DNA of 22,687 nucleotides from Patescibacteria group bacterium (GTDB lineage Bacteria; Patescibacteriota; Minisyncoccia; CAIUEV01; JAHKAQ01). The translations under genes and the position numbers were made by a program. Below, in pieces: positions 6,879 through 14,827 of the stretch. Numbering within the stretch: the stretch's first letter is position 1; every line of letters starts with the position of its first letter. A model generated the notes under the pieces. That model did no database searches, was not told where the DNA came from, and saw only the letters and a program-made list of their open reading frames with translations. The DNA is taken from assembly GCA_018825765.1 (NCBI GenBank), contig JAHKAQ010000057.1:1-22687 (forward strand). Reading direction: 5' to 3'.

Positions 6879-8135
6879 CTACGGCCCCGGGCTCCAGTTG
6901 GCGCAGTTATAATTACCGCCTCCAGCCGAACAAACAGGACTGTTGCACATGTCTGTATGTTCCTGGTAAAAAGCGCTGCAATAACAGGCCCAGCAATTAT
7001 TATCATTTAAAACTCCCCGGCAAGAAGCGTTAGAAGGCAGGCCGCCTGTTCCCCAAATATTAGGACTCAACTCCGGATCGCCTATTGGCGCCTGCATGCA
7101 AAGCGCTCCCGTGCCGTCTCCGGACGACGATCCCCCGCAAGTGTCAGATACTGCCCTCCCTGCCTGAATAAGTCCCTCCCTTATATCTTGAGTCAATCTT
7201 TTACAGGCCCCGCAAAATTCCACCTCTTCTACCTGCTTATGCTTCCAAAAATAAGCGTCAGCCGCGTTGTCTGTCAAACACTGGCACAAAGAACTCAGCT
7301 GGTAAGAATACCACTGCGGGTATTTATAGCACCAGTTAGCCCCTGTTTTTCCTATAGATACTGCGGGATCGCCCCAAATATCTTCCGGCGCCAGAGCTTC
7401 GGTTTTGCTTGTGTTGTAATAAGCGCAAGCCTCGGTGCAGTTTCCCAGGCATTCCGGCCATAAAGTTAGCCAGCCTCTGCTTGTTTGGCTTGGACCGGGA
7501 TCATCTGTCAGGTAGCTGGTCGAACAGCTGTATGGCGCGATTCGATATTTGCTTCTTATTATTCCTCCGTCAGCCATCCGGTTGCATATAACGAACGGCT
7601 TTGTTTCCTGGGAAAAAACAATATCCACCGTGGCTCCGACCGATCTGGTTTTTGTCGTGCTCTTGCCTTCTATAATATTATCTCCAATAAAACTTCCTTC
7701 GGTAACAAAACCTCGAATCCAGTTAGCGCTGGCGCAATCCCAGTTGGGAGTTTTCCAGTCAGTCTGGTCTGTCCCGCTAACGTATGGCGTTTCGTGATAC
7801 ATCCTTATTTCCCCGTTGCCATAGCCCGAACAATAGCCTCCGCTTGTCTCTAAAATATTTTTAGGGAAGATCATTTCTTTGGCCGCCGGAAGAGCCGGAT
7901 AATTTTTGTCATTCCCGTTTTTTATAAGCATTTTTCTCGCCCACAAGGCGCACTCCGCCGCTTCATCTGCTTTTTGATAAGCTCTGGCTGAAATTTCCGT
8001 GGATTTAGTGCGTTTTTTTTCCTCAATTATTAATTTTGTCGCCCCGCCCACTGTCAAAGCCATAAATATCAGGACAATTAAAGCCAGAATTATCGTAGCC
8101 GCTCCATTTTGTTTTATCTTTTTAAACTTCTGCAT
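6879..8135 (-). CDS. Large minor pilin-like protein (PilX/GspK-type), Cys-rich
   Basis: A 418-residue protein with a short basic start and one N-terminal hydrophobic helix (about 12-36), then an amphipathic helix with EISARAYQKADEAAECA, typical of PilX/GspK-like proteins. A possible prepilin site is G11|A12, but position +5 is Ile, not the usual Glu. The missing Glu and the large size match the tip pilin GspK of type II secretion systems. The remainder has 22 cysteines (for example CWACYC near 390), suggesting a heavily disulfide-bonded head. It is the last gene of the four-gene minor-pilin operon, 9 bases after the PilW-like gene. Probable role, inferred: tip or initiation component of the type IV pilus. 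The Cys-rich head has no family I recognise. Confidence 0.7.
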   Translation of the reverse strand: MQKFKKIKQNGAATIILALIVLIFMALTVGGATKLIIEEKKRTKSTEISARAYQKADEAAECALWARKMLIKNGNDKNYPALPAAKEMIFPKNILETSGGYCSGYGNGEIRMYHETPYVSGTDQTDWKTPNWDCASANWIRGFVTEGSFIGDNIIEGKSTTKTRSVGATVDIVFSQETKPFVICNRMADGGIIRSKYRIAPYSCSTSYLTDDPGPSQTSRGWLTLWPECLGNCTEACAYYNTSKTEALAPEDIWGDPAVSIGKTGANWCYKYPQWYSYQLSSLCQCLTDNAADAYFWKHKQVEEVEFCGACKRLTQDIREGLIQAGRAVSDTCGGSSSGDGTGALCMQAPIGDPELSPNIWGTGGLPSNASCRGVLNDNNCWACYCSAFYQEHTDMCNSPVCSAGGGNYNCANWSPGP

Positions 8136-8144
8136 ATAAATATT

Positions 8145-8690
8145 CTACGGATTTATCTTGTAACTTCTTAAAGAAACCGCGCCTTGAAAAGGGATTTTAA
8201 TCGGCTCGCTGGAATTGCGATCAGGAACCAGAATATTAAAAGAAACAATCACCCTGTTATCTCCGCTGGTGCTGCTTCCGGTAAAATCAAGATTGTCAAT
8301 CTGGGCGCCGGAAAAAAAGTCTTCAATCGCGATGTCATAGCTTCCTCCACAGGAGCTTTTTTCTTTGCATACCCAGATATCCTGCTCTTCATATCCCTGG
8401 TTATTCGTCATGTTTGGCCTTCGCCAGGTAAGGTGCATTTTTTCACTGCCGCTCCCGCCGGTAATTTCTATAAAATCGCTCATTCTTGCCACTTTGGTAA
8501 TGTAATGAACCGCCTCTTGAGCTTGAGCTTTGGCAGTTTCCAGCCTTTTTGTCCGGTCAAAAGAAAGAAAAACCGACCGCATTATCATGGTTAAGGCCAC
8601 GACCACAAGGCCGATAATCAAAACCACCACCAAAAGCTCCACTATGGTAAAGCCTGAATCTTTATTTATTTTTTTCTTTTGCTTTAACAT
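8145..8690 (-). CDS. Minor pilin, PilW/GspJ-like
   Basis: A 181-residue prepilin with a clear type III signal: KKINKDSG|FTIVELLVVV, cleavage after G13 and Glu at +5 (E18), followed by a continuous hydrophobic helix. The mature part starts with a long helix (SFDRTKRLETAKAQAQEAVHYITKVA) and then a beta-rich head with two cysteines (WVCKEKSSC). Size, the long helix and its place as third gene in the set fit PilW/GspJ pseudopilins. It would be processed by the prepilin peptidase encoded at the right end of the window. The 11- and 9-base gaps to its neighbours indicate one transcript. Confidence 0.8.
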   Translation of the reverse strand: MLKQKKKINKDSGFTIVELLVVVLIIGLVVVALTMIMRSVFLSFDRTKRLETAKAQAQEAVHYITKVARMSDFIEITGGSGSEKMHLTWRRPNMTNNQGYEEQDIWVCKEKSSCGGSYDIAIEDFFSGAQIDNLDFTGSSTSGDNRVIVSFNILVPDRNSSEPIKIPFQGAVSLRSYKINP

Positions 8691-8701
8691 TTTTTAAAGT
8701 T

Positions 8702-9412
8702 TTATTCCGGCCGCCAGTCATAAAGACAGCCGGCTACCGTAATTTTATGAAGATCATTGTTATTGTCGTCTGTTATTCTCTCGTCATCCACGCTTACCGG
8801 CAGGGGATCGTTTTCCCATTTCTCTTTCCAGTAAACCGTGGCAATCACCGTTATTCCTCCCTGTCCTCCCACCGGATCAGTTTGGCAGGTGTATCTTGAA
8901 TCTCCGCTTCTTATAAATTCAATTTTTCTTATAAACTCAAGTCCGGCGTTTGATAAATCGCAAGTAGAATAAATAGCCATATCAGGGTTTGTCCGGCAAA
9001 GTCCGGCGTTGCTGTCTTTGAACTCTAAATTATCGGCGCTCGCCAAAAAATCATCAAAAGAGCGGTAAGTGTTGTAGCTGTTATCAATTGCCGCCGTTTC
9101 CAGGTCGTCGGTTAAAATTTCTTCCACTCTTTTGAAGCCCCCTCCGTCTTCCAGTAAAATGGGAGGAGAAGCTCCCAGGCAGTAATTATCCCCGCTATCC
9201 CGTATATTTTTTACAAGCTCCACTCCTTCTTCAGCCAAAGCCGACGCTGTTATTTCATTTTTAGCGACCGAAGCATCTTTAATGCCCCGCATCATAGCCC
9301 CCAGCCCCGCCACAAGAGCGACGCTTATTATAACCAGTGCCACCAGAATCCCGATAAGCGACAAGCCCTGACAGCTTTTAGTCGTTTTTTTTATTTGTTT
9401 TTCTTTTTTCAT
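8702..9412 (-). CDS. Minor pilin, PilV/GspI-like, with Gly at position +5
   Basis: A 236-residue prepilin with KSCQG|LSLIGILVALVIIS at the N-terminus. This is the PilV/GspI pattern (GFSLIEVLVALVILS) with two changes: Leu at +1 and Gly instead of Glu at +5 (G21). The helix is followed by the conserved-type stretch NEITASALAEEGVELVKNIRDSG seen in PilV-like proteins. The head contains a few cysteines. Glu5 normally neutralises the N-terminal amine of a neighbouring subunit during assembly, so its loss is unusual in an otherwise ordinary minor pilin. It is the second gene of the operon, 7 bases after the FimT-like gene. Confidence 0.78.
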   Translation of the reverse strand: MKKEKQIKKTTKSCQGLSLIGILVALVIISVALVAGLGAMMRGIKDASVAKNEITASALAEEGVELVKNIRDSGDNYCLGASPPILLEDGGGFKRVEEILTDDLETAAIDNSYNTYRSFDDFLASADNLEFKDSNAGLCRTNPDMAIYSTCDLSNAGLEFIRKIEFIRSGDSRYTCQTDPVGGQGGITVIATVYWKEKWENDPLPVSVDDERITDDNNNDLHKITVAGCLYDWRPE

Positions 9413-9419
9413 GAAACCC

Positions 9420-9929
9420 TTAATTCAATTGAACTGAATTTTTAGTAACCGTAATAGTGTATTTCATTGAACTTTTACTGCAGGCCGCGTCTCCGCATAA
9501 AATTATCTGGGTATCTCCGCTTGGACTCTTTTCAGCGTGCGGAACGCTGTATTCAAAGCTCTGGTTAGCGCCCAGGTAAACCTCTATGTCGTTATTGTTA
9601 TCATCCTTTTTAAAGTTCCCTTGTTTTATTGGACTGCTTATCCCGTCTCCTTTTATCGTGTAAGTCCCGCTCTGATCTATCAAAAATTCAAAGTCTTTCG
9701 GCACTTGGCCGCTTATTACTTCACCGGTTAAAGCGTAATCCCGGGCAAGCTCAATTGCCTGTTTTACTTGAAGCGCTTGAATCTCCACGTTTTTTCTGGT
9801 GATAGTTTCTCGCCTTTTAATCGAAACTGCCACAATAAGCAGGCCGATTATTGTTATGACTACTAAAAATTCTATCAGGGTAAAAGCCCTGTGTTTTTTT
9901 TGTTGTTTATTTTCCATACTATTTTTCAT
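9420..9929 (-). CDS. Minor pilin, FimT/GspH-like
   Basis: A 169-residue prepilin with KKHRA|FTLIEFLVVITIIG: Glu is present at +5 (E20), but the residue before the cut is Ala15 instead of Gly, a tolerated but less common variant. After the helix come VEIQALQVKQAIELARDYALTG and a beta-rich head, as in FimT/GspH. It is the first gene of the minor-pilin operon. A second ATG at 9917 (residue 5) may be the true start, because the predicted transcription start lies only a few bases before the first ATG. Either start keeps the prepilin signal intact. Confidence 0.8.
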   Translation of the reverse strand: MKNSMENKQQKKHRAFTLIEFLVVITIIGLLIVAVSIKRRETITRKNVEIQALQVKQAIELARDYALTGEVISGQVPKDFEFLIDQSGTYTIKGDGISSPIKQGNFKKDDNNNDIEVYLGANQSFEYSVPHAEKSPSGDTQIILCGDAACSKSSMKYTITVTKNSVQLN

Positions 9930-9938
9930 TCCAAAAGT

Positions 9939-9967
9939 ATAATACCATCTTTTTGTTTTCTTGGAAA
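9939..9967 (-). promoter_or_regulatory. Promoter of the minor-pilin operon
   Basis: On the minus strand TTTCCA (-35) and TATTAT (-10, preceded by TGG, an extended -10) are 17 bases apart. The predicted start point is about 9932, almost at the first ATG, so the message may be leaderless or use the ATG at 9917. The -35 box overlaps the -35 of the divergent pilM promoter. Confidence 0.45.
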
Positions 9968-9989
9968 AAAAACCGCTATATGTTAAAAT
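9961..9989 (+). promoter_or_regulatory. Promoter of the pilM operon
   Basis: TTGGAA (-35) and TAAAAT (-10) lie 17 bases apart with TGT directly before the -10 box. Transcription would begin near 9996, about 39 bases before the pilM ATG. The arrangement is the same as at the second-pilin promoter (TTGGAG, 17 bases, TGC, TATAAT). Confidence 0.6.
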
Positions 9990-10034
9990 TTCATCATCAA
10001 AATTACAAAACTCTTAAAATAAAATCCAAAAATT

Positions 10035-11099
10035 ATGCCCCTATTTTTCGGCGATAATGAAAATGATTCTGTGGGAATTGACATTGGAACTTCCGCCATA
10101 AAAATTATTCATCTAAAAATCAACAATGACGGTAAAGCTGTTTTTCGAAATTTTGCCATCGCCAGGCTCAGGCAGGGAACCATTCAAAGCGCTAGTCACA
10201 TCTTTATAAGCCAGCAAATAAGCCAAATTCTTAAATTAGCCCTGGATAAAAGCAAAATTAAATGCCGCTCCGCCTCTTTCTCTATCCCTTCCTTTTCCAG
10301 CTTTATTTCTTTTATCAGCATTCCCAAAGTATATGAAGACGATCTTGACAATAAGCTTCAGATTGAAGCCAGAAAATATATCCCTATCCCTTTGTCCAAA
10401 GTATCTCTAGGCTGGGAGATTATAAATGAGCAGGAAGCGTCCAAATCCATGGGAGTGGAAGCTCAAGAGGAAAAAATAAAGGTTCTGCTGATGGCTGTTT
10501 CCAATGATACAATCCAGAAATATGAATCCATCGCTCAAAATTCCGGACTAAACCTGAAATCCATTGAAGTAGAAAGCTTTTCCCTGGTCCGCTGTCTGAC
10601 AAAAAACGAAAAAGAAACCGTGCTGATTTTAGATATTGGCTCTCGCGTGTGTAATATCCTGATTGTTTCTCAAGGATTTCTTAGAGGATCAAGAAACATC
10701 GATCTGGGAGGAGGGGATATTTCCGAAGCCATTTCCAGAAGCCTTAACGTGGATTATTCCCGGTCTGAATTATTAAAACGAAACCTTGGAAATGACGACC
10801 CCCAGCTTTCCAAGGTAATCAATCCCATTATCAGCCGCATAACCTCTGAATCAAAAAGAATAATTGATGCCTTTAACAGTAAAAATCCCAATAGAAAAGT
10901 TAAAAAAGTCATTTTGTCCGGCGGCACCGCTAAATTAAAAGGATTTCCTCAAACTCTTAATAGTGAGCTTAATCTGCCGGTAATCGAAGGAGACCCTTGG
11001 CAGAATATTAAAATTAGCGATAAACACAGGCCCATTCTTGATAAATTTAAATACGAACTGGCCGTAGCCACAGGAATCGCTATGAATAATAAGAATTAA
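10035..11099 (+). CDS. pilM: Type IV pilus assembly protein PilM
   Basis: A 354-residue actin-like ATPase of the FtsA/PilM family, a cytoplasmic part of the pilus alignment complex. The phosphate-1 motif is VGIDIGTSAIKIIHLK (13-28), the second phosphate motif is ILDIGSRVCNILIV near 200, and the adenosine motif is VILSGGTAKLKGFP near 293. The middle contains the PilM-typical IPSFSSFISFISIP and ARKYIPIPLSKVSLGW segments. It binds the N-terminal tail of PilN in known systems. It is first in the plus-strand assembly operon and separated from pilN by 109 bases with a possible second promoter. Confidence 0.92.
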   Translation: MPLFFGDNENDSVGIDIGTSAIKIIHLKINNDGKAVFRNFAIARLRQGTIQSASHIFISQQISQILKLALDKSKIKCRSASFSIPSFSSFISFISIPKVYEDDLDNKLQIEARKYIPIPLSKVSLGWEIINEQEASKSMGVEAQEEKIKVLLMAVSNDTIQKYESIAQNSGLNLKSIEVESFSLVRCLTKNEKETVLILDIGSRVCNILIVSQGFLRGSRNIDLGGGDISEAISRSLNVDYSRSELLKRNLGNDDPQLSKVINPIISRITSESKRIIDAFNSKNPNRKVKKVILSGGTAKLKGFPQTLNSELNLPVIEGDPWQNIKISDKHRPILDKFKYELAVATGIAMNNKN

Positions 11100-11135
11100 G
11101 ACGTAAATCATCCTAGCTTATTTTTACCGGCCCGC

Positions 11136-11164
11136 TTGCGTCAAATAACAAAAAATATTAAAAT
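11136..11164 (+). promoter_or_regulatory. Possible internal promoter before pilN
   Basis: TTGCGT and TAAAAT are spaced by 17 bases in the 109-base gap between pilM and pilN, the largest gap in the assembly operon. There is no TGn extension, so it is weaker than the others. A transcript would begin near 11171. Confidence 0.35.
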
Positions 11165-11208
11165 ATCATATACCTTTAAAAAGCTTAATACAAAAATAAA
11201 AAATAATA

Positions 11209-11934
11209 ATGGCTCAAAAAGGAATAAACTTTGCCCAGCAGACCACCCTATACCGGAAAAAAGAAAGAAAACAGGCGTTAAACAAAAATCTTTTAATCTG
11301 CGCCGTGCTTATCGGCTTAACTTTTGTTGTCTATGGGCTTTTTAATATTTACAAAAATAATCAGGAAAAAGAATTAGCCGGCCTTAAAGCTTCAATCCAA
11401 CAGGAGCAAAGAAGCCAAAATTTTGAAGAGATTGCCGGTTTGATTGACACGACCACCCGGCTCAAATTTGTCGCGGATATTTCTCAAAAACAAAAAAAAT
11501 GGAGCGCCCTGTTTCACGAGATAGAAGGAAAGATGCTTCGCTCCATTCGCCTGGTCGCTTTTGAAGGAGCTTCCAGCTATCAAATCCAAGCCTCTCCTGA
11601 TTTGACCGCCGCCCAACAGGCGTCCGCGGCTTCAATTTCTCAAATGAGTGATAACAATATGAAACTTTCCATCGTTGCTCCCAACTTAAGTGATATCTCC
11701 AAGCAGGTTGTAGCCTTAAAAGAATCAGAAAAAATTCAATCCGTCACTATAGAAACAATCTCCCTGGAAGACAACGGATTGAACCTTGATTTAAACATTC
11801 AGCTTATCCCTCAAGCCCTTGATAGATCCGGCTGGCCCGAAACCCCGGCCAAAACCGAATCCCAAAGCACCCAAACCCCCGAAACCCCGGCGCTGACACC
11901 AGAGCCGGAACAGGGATTGCCAATAAACCAATAA
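11209..11934 (+). CDS. pilN: Type IV pilus assembly protein PilN
   Basis: A 241-residue bitopic protein: a short basic cytoplasmic tail with GINFAQQ near the start (the place of the PilM-binding INLLP-type motif), one transmembrane helix at about 28-48, then a coiled-coil segment and an alpha/beta domain outside the membrane (KLSIVAPNLSDISKQVVALKE...). The last 35 residues are Pro/Thr/Glu-rich and probably disordered, beyond the usual PilN end. PilN pairs with PilO and links PilM to the envelope part of the machine. Position between pilM and pilO supports the call more than sequence alone. Confidence 0.85.
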   Translation: MAQKGINFAQQTTLYRKKERKQALNKNLLICAVLIGLTFVVYGLFNIYKNNQEKELAGLKASIQQEQRSQNFEEIAGLIDTTTRLKFVADISQKQKKWSALFHEIEGKMLRSIRLVAFEGASSYQIQASPDLTAAQQASAASISQMSDNNMKLSIVAPNLSDISKQVVALKESEKIQSVTIETISLEDNGLNLDLNIQLIPQALDRSGWPETPAKTESQSTQTPETPALTPEPEQGLPINQ

Positions 11935-11944
11935 AAAAGCATAA

Positions 11945-12640
11945 ATGAGCGGCCTAAAAATAATATTATACCCCCTTACCTTTTCCGGCGTCCTGCTTGT
12001 TATCTTCACCCTGATAGTCCCTACCTACAAACAGGCCAAGCAAATTAAGCAAGTTGACATCGTGGAAGCCAAAGCCAAACTTGAGGAAATAAGAAAAGTA
12101 AACAAAAATATTTCAAGCCTCAAGGAAAGCGTGAGCCTGTATCAGGATGATCTTAGAACCCTAAAATACGCCTTGCCTGAAGAAAGCGACTTAAAGTCAT
12201 TCCTTATTCAAATAGAAGCCATTATGCTTAACAATGAAATTTTCTTTGAAACCATGGATCCGCTTTTGGAAAATCAAACGCAAATCGCGAGTTCCAATGC
12301 CGCCCAAACAGCCCAAACAGCGATTATTGAACCTGCTCAAAAAACCACGATAAAACTCTCCATGCGCGGCGGATACGAAAAATTAATTCAATCTTTGGAA
12401 CAAATAGAAAAATTAAATCGAGTATCCAACGTGGCTTCAGTCCAGTTTAAAATAGAAGAGCAGGGAGCCGCGGCCGAAGAAAGCCCGCCGGCTGATTTTC
12501 TTGAAGCCGAAGTAGACCTGGAAATTTACCATCAGGAAACGATTACAGCCGAATTAATCGCTCAATTTTTCCAGTCCGCGCAAACTAATCTTAGCACCCC
12601 GTCCAACGACACTATAAGTTCACTTAATCAAACCCCATGA
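11945..12640 (+). CDS. pilO: Type IV pilus assembly protein PilO-like
   Basis: A 231-residue protein with one N-terminal transmembrane helix (about 5-25), a coiled coil (KQAKQIKQVDIVEAKAKLEE and onwards, to about residue 70), a LKYALPEESDLKSFLIQIE segment and a ferredoxin-like domain, the standard PilO layout. The family is weakly conserved, so the order pilM-pilN-pilO supports it. It starts 10 bases after pilN and its TGA stop overlaps the next start (ATGA), showing coupling and that TGA is a stop codon in this genome. Confidence 0.85.
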   Translation: MSGLKIILYPLTFSGVLLVIFTLIVPTYKQAKQIKQVDIVEAKAKLEEIRKVNKNISSLKESVSLYQDDLRTLKYALPEESDLKSFLIQIEAIMLNNEIFFETMDPLLENQTQIASSNAAQTAQTAIIEPAQKTTIKLSMRGGYEKLIQSLEQIEKLNRVSNVASVQFKIEEQGAAAEESPPADFLEAEVDLEIYHQETITAELIAQFFQSAQTNLSTPSNDTISSLNQTP

Positions 12641-13062
12641 ATTTTTCTTCTCCAGCGGGCCCAAATCAAAATCCATCCCAGTCCGCTGATCAGCCGGCAA
12701 ACGACAAAATAAGAGTCCTGCTTGTTGTTCTGCTCATCATTATTATAAGCGTCGCGCTTTATTTTCTCTTCATAAAAAAAAGCGCCCTCTCATCCACGGC
12801 CGCCGACGATACAATCCAGGGCGATTCATCTCAAACATTGACCTCAACCGCCGCTGACGGCCAGACAGCCGCGCGACAAAACCCCATAAAGACAAGCGCT
12901 TCAGAGGATCTCTCTGGCATCTATGTCAGCAATTTATTTATCCCTTCAGCTGTTGATACCGAAGCAGTTAAATTTTTAAAAAGCCTGGAAGGTCAAGGAC
13001 AACTGCCCATTGAAATAAACGAGGGCGAATTAGGAAAACCGAATCCGTTTAATAACCAGTAG
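12637..13062 (+). CDS. Short membrane-anchored PilP-like protein
   Basis: A 141-residue protein with a disordered Asn/Ser/Pro-rich start, one transmembrane helix (about 26-46), a Ser/Thr/Ala-rich spacer and a short C-terminal part ending GKPNPFNNQ. PilP proteins carry a (R/K)xPF-type motif near the start of their domain and follow PilO, so the position and the GKPNPF end suggest a reduced PilP counterpart. The HR/beta domain of true PilP and a lipobox are missing, reasonable if the cell lacks an outer membrane and secretin. The ATGA overlap with pilO ties its expression to the alignment complex. The PilP name is an inference. Confidence 0.55.
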   Translation: MNFSSPAGPNQNPSQSADQPANDKIRVLLVVLLIIIISVALYFLFIKKSALSSTAADDTIQGDSSQTLTSTAADGQTAARQNPIKTSASEDLSGIYVSNLFIPSAVDTEAVKFLKSLEGQGQLPIEINEGELGKPNPFNNQ

Positions 13063-13072
13063 TTTGGATTTG

Positions 13073-14800
13073 ATGGGGGATAATACTCAACAAAAAACAA
13101 AACAGTATCAAAAAATAGATCTGTATAAAACAGAAGTTCCTTATAAAATTTTAAAAACCATATCCAAAGAAGCCGCGCAGAAATATCAAATGGTCGTGTT
13201 TGAAAAAAAAGATTCACTGATAAAGGTAGCCATGGTTAATCCGGAAGACGTGGAAGCCTTAAACGCTCTTCGCTTTATTGCCAGTCAATCCGGATTGGAA
13301 ATAGAAATTTATAAAATTTCTTCTGAAGATTTTAACGAGGTTTTCAAGGGTTACGACCGGCCTGACGTTGTAATTGATAAGGCTGTAAAAGACTACGAGA
13401 TAAAAGAAAAGAAACTAGCCAAGCAAGTCGATGAAACGAAAAAGAAAAAAGAATTGACCTCCAGGGAGATGGGCTTGGCGCCGGTTGAAAAAATAGTGGA
13501 CGTCATAATCAATCACGCTATTTTAGGAGGCGCCAGTGATATTCACATAGAACCCATGGAAAAAAGCCTGCGGGTCCGCTACCGGGTGGACGGAGATCTT
13601 TTTACCAGCTTTACCATGGCTAAAAATATCGCGCCAGCCATTGTTTCCAGGGTAAAAATAATGTCTAATCTTAGAATCGACGAAAAACGCAAGCCCCAGG
13701 ATGGCCGCTTAAAAATTGTTTATGAGGGAAAAAACATTGATGTTCGCGTCTCAACCCTTCCGACTTCAGAAGGAGAAAAAGTAGTCATGAGATTGCTTGA
13801 AAAACAAGAAGGATTGGACGAATTCGAAAAACTCGGGCTGGGAGGCAGAAATTTAGATATAATCGAGAAGGAAATTCAGGAACCTTATGGAATTATTCTG
13901 GTTACCGGACCCACCGGCAGTGGAAAATCAACCACTATTTTTACCGCCCTTAACAAAATAAATAAAATAGACAGAAACATAGTCACGCTTGAAGATCCGG
14001 TGGAATACAAAGTCCCGGTCGTGAATCACAGCCAGGTAAAGCCTGATATTGGATTTACCTTTGCGTCGGGTCTTCGCTCGATTTTACGCCAGGACCCGGA
14101 TATTATTATGGTGGGAGAAATTAGAGACGGCGAAACCGCTGAACTGGCGACTCACGCCGCCCTTACCGGGCACCTTGTTTTATCCACGCTTCATACCAAT
14201 GACGCCATGGGAGCCATTCCCCGTCTGGTTGACATGGGCATTGAACCCTTTCTTCTTTCCTCCAGCTTAAGAGTGTCAATCGCCCAAAGATTAATCAGAA
14301 AACTTTGCGACAGCTGTAAAAAACAAACCCAGCCATCCCAGCGGATAAAAGAATATATCCTGAAAAGCCTGGAACTGATTCCCGAAGAAGAAAAGAAAAG
14401 AAGAATCCCTGACTTTGATTCCCAAAATATCAAAATCTGGGAAGCCCCGGGTTGTCCTAAATGCAAAAATACCGGCACCAAAGGCAGAATCGCGATTTTC
14501 GAAGTAGTGGAATGCACCAAGGAAATGAGATCAATTATTGACGATGATCTGACCGCTACCGCGCTCAACAAGGAATTCAGAAGACAGGGAGCCACCTTTA
14601 TGAGAGAAGACGGAGTCATAAAAGCCCTAAATGGGGATATAACAATAGAGGCGGTGGAGCAGGCGACCTCGGTCGACGAAACAGAACCTTCGGAAAAGAC
14701 TCAAGAACAATCCGAAGAATCTGAAATCAGGCCGCAAAAAAAAGAAACAGTTCAAAGCCAATCCCCGGCAGCCGAAGAGCAGACAGTAAAAATTAAATAA
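13073..14800 (+). CDS. pilB: Type IV pilus extension ATPase PilB
   Basis: A hexameric GspE/PilB-family ATPase that powers pilin polymerisation. From the ATG it has 575 residues: an MshEN-type N-terminal domain (about 10-100), then the motor with Walker A GPTGSGKST (279-287), the Asp box TLEDPVEY, Walker B DIIMVGEIRD (343-352), the His box HLVLSTLHTND (367-377) and a zinc-binding set C412-x2-C415 ... C461-x2-C464 that marks PilB/GspE and not PilT. The 50-residue Glu/Gln-rich tail after about 525 is additional. An in-frame TTG at 13064 would add three residues; the ATG is preferred. It begins 10 bases after the PilP-like gene. Confidence 0.95.
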   Translation: MGDNTQQKTKQYQKIDLYKTEVPYKILKTISKEAAQKYQMVVFEKKDSLIKVAMVNPEDVEALNALRFIASQSGLEIEIYKISSEDFNEVFKGYDRPDVVIDKAVKDYEIKEKKLAKQVDETKKKKELTSREMGLAPVEKIVDVIINHAILGGASDIHIEPMEKSLRVRYRVDGDLFTSFTMAKNIAPAIVSRVKIMSNLRIDEKRKPQDGRLKIVYEGKNIDVRVSTLPTSEGEKVVMRLLEKQEGLDEFEKLGLGGRNLDIIEKEIQEPYGIILVTGPTGSGKSTTIFTALNKINKIDRNIVTLEDPVEYKVPVVNHSQVKPDIGFTFASGLRSILRQDPDIIMVGEIRDGETAELATHAALTGHLVLSTLHTNDAMGAIPRLVDMGIEPFLLSSSLRVSIAQRLIRKLCDSCKKQTQPSQRIKEYILKSLELIPEEEKKRRIPDFDSQNIKIWEAPGCPKCKNTGTKGRIAIFEVVECTKEMRSIIDDDLTATALNKEFRRQGATFMREDGVIKALNGDITIEAVEQATSVDETEPSEKTQEQSEESEIRPQKKETVQSQSPAAEEQTVKIK

Positions 14801-14827
14801 AGCTAAGAAACATTTTAAATAGCTAAC

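Noticed and set aside
7188..7853. Plus-strand open frames opposite the K-like minor pilin
   Set aside because: They overlap a well-supported operon gene on the other strand and show only unstructured low-complexity translation.
12637..12640. Recoded UGA (genetic code 25)
   Set aside because: TGA ends pilO in a standard ATGA overlap, and no in-frame TGA occurs inside the recognised genes.
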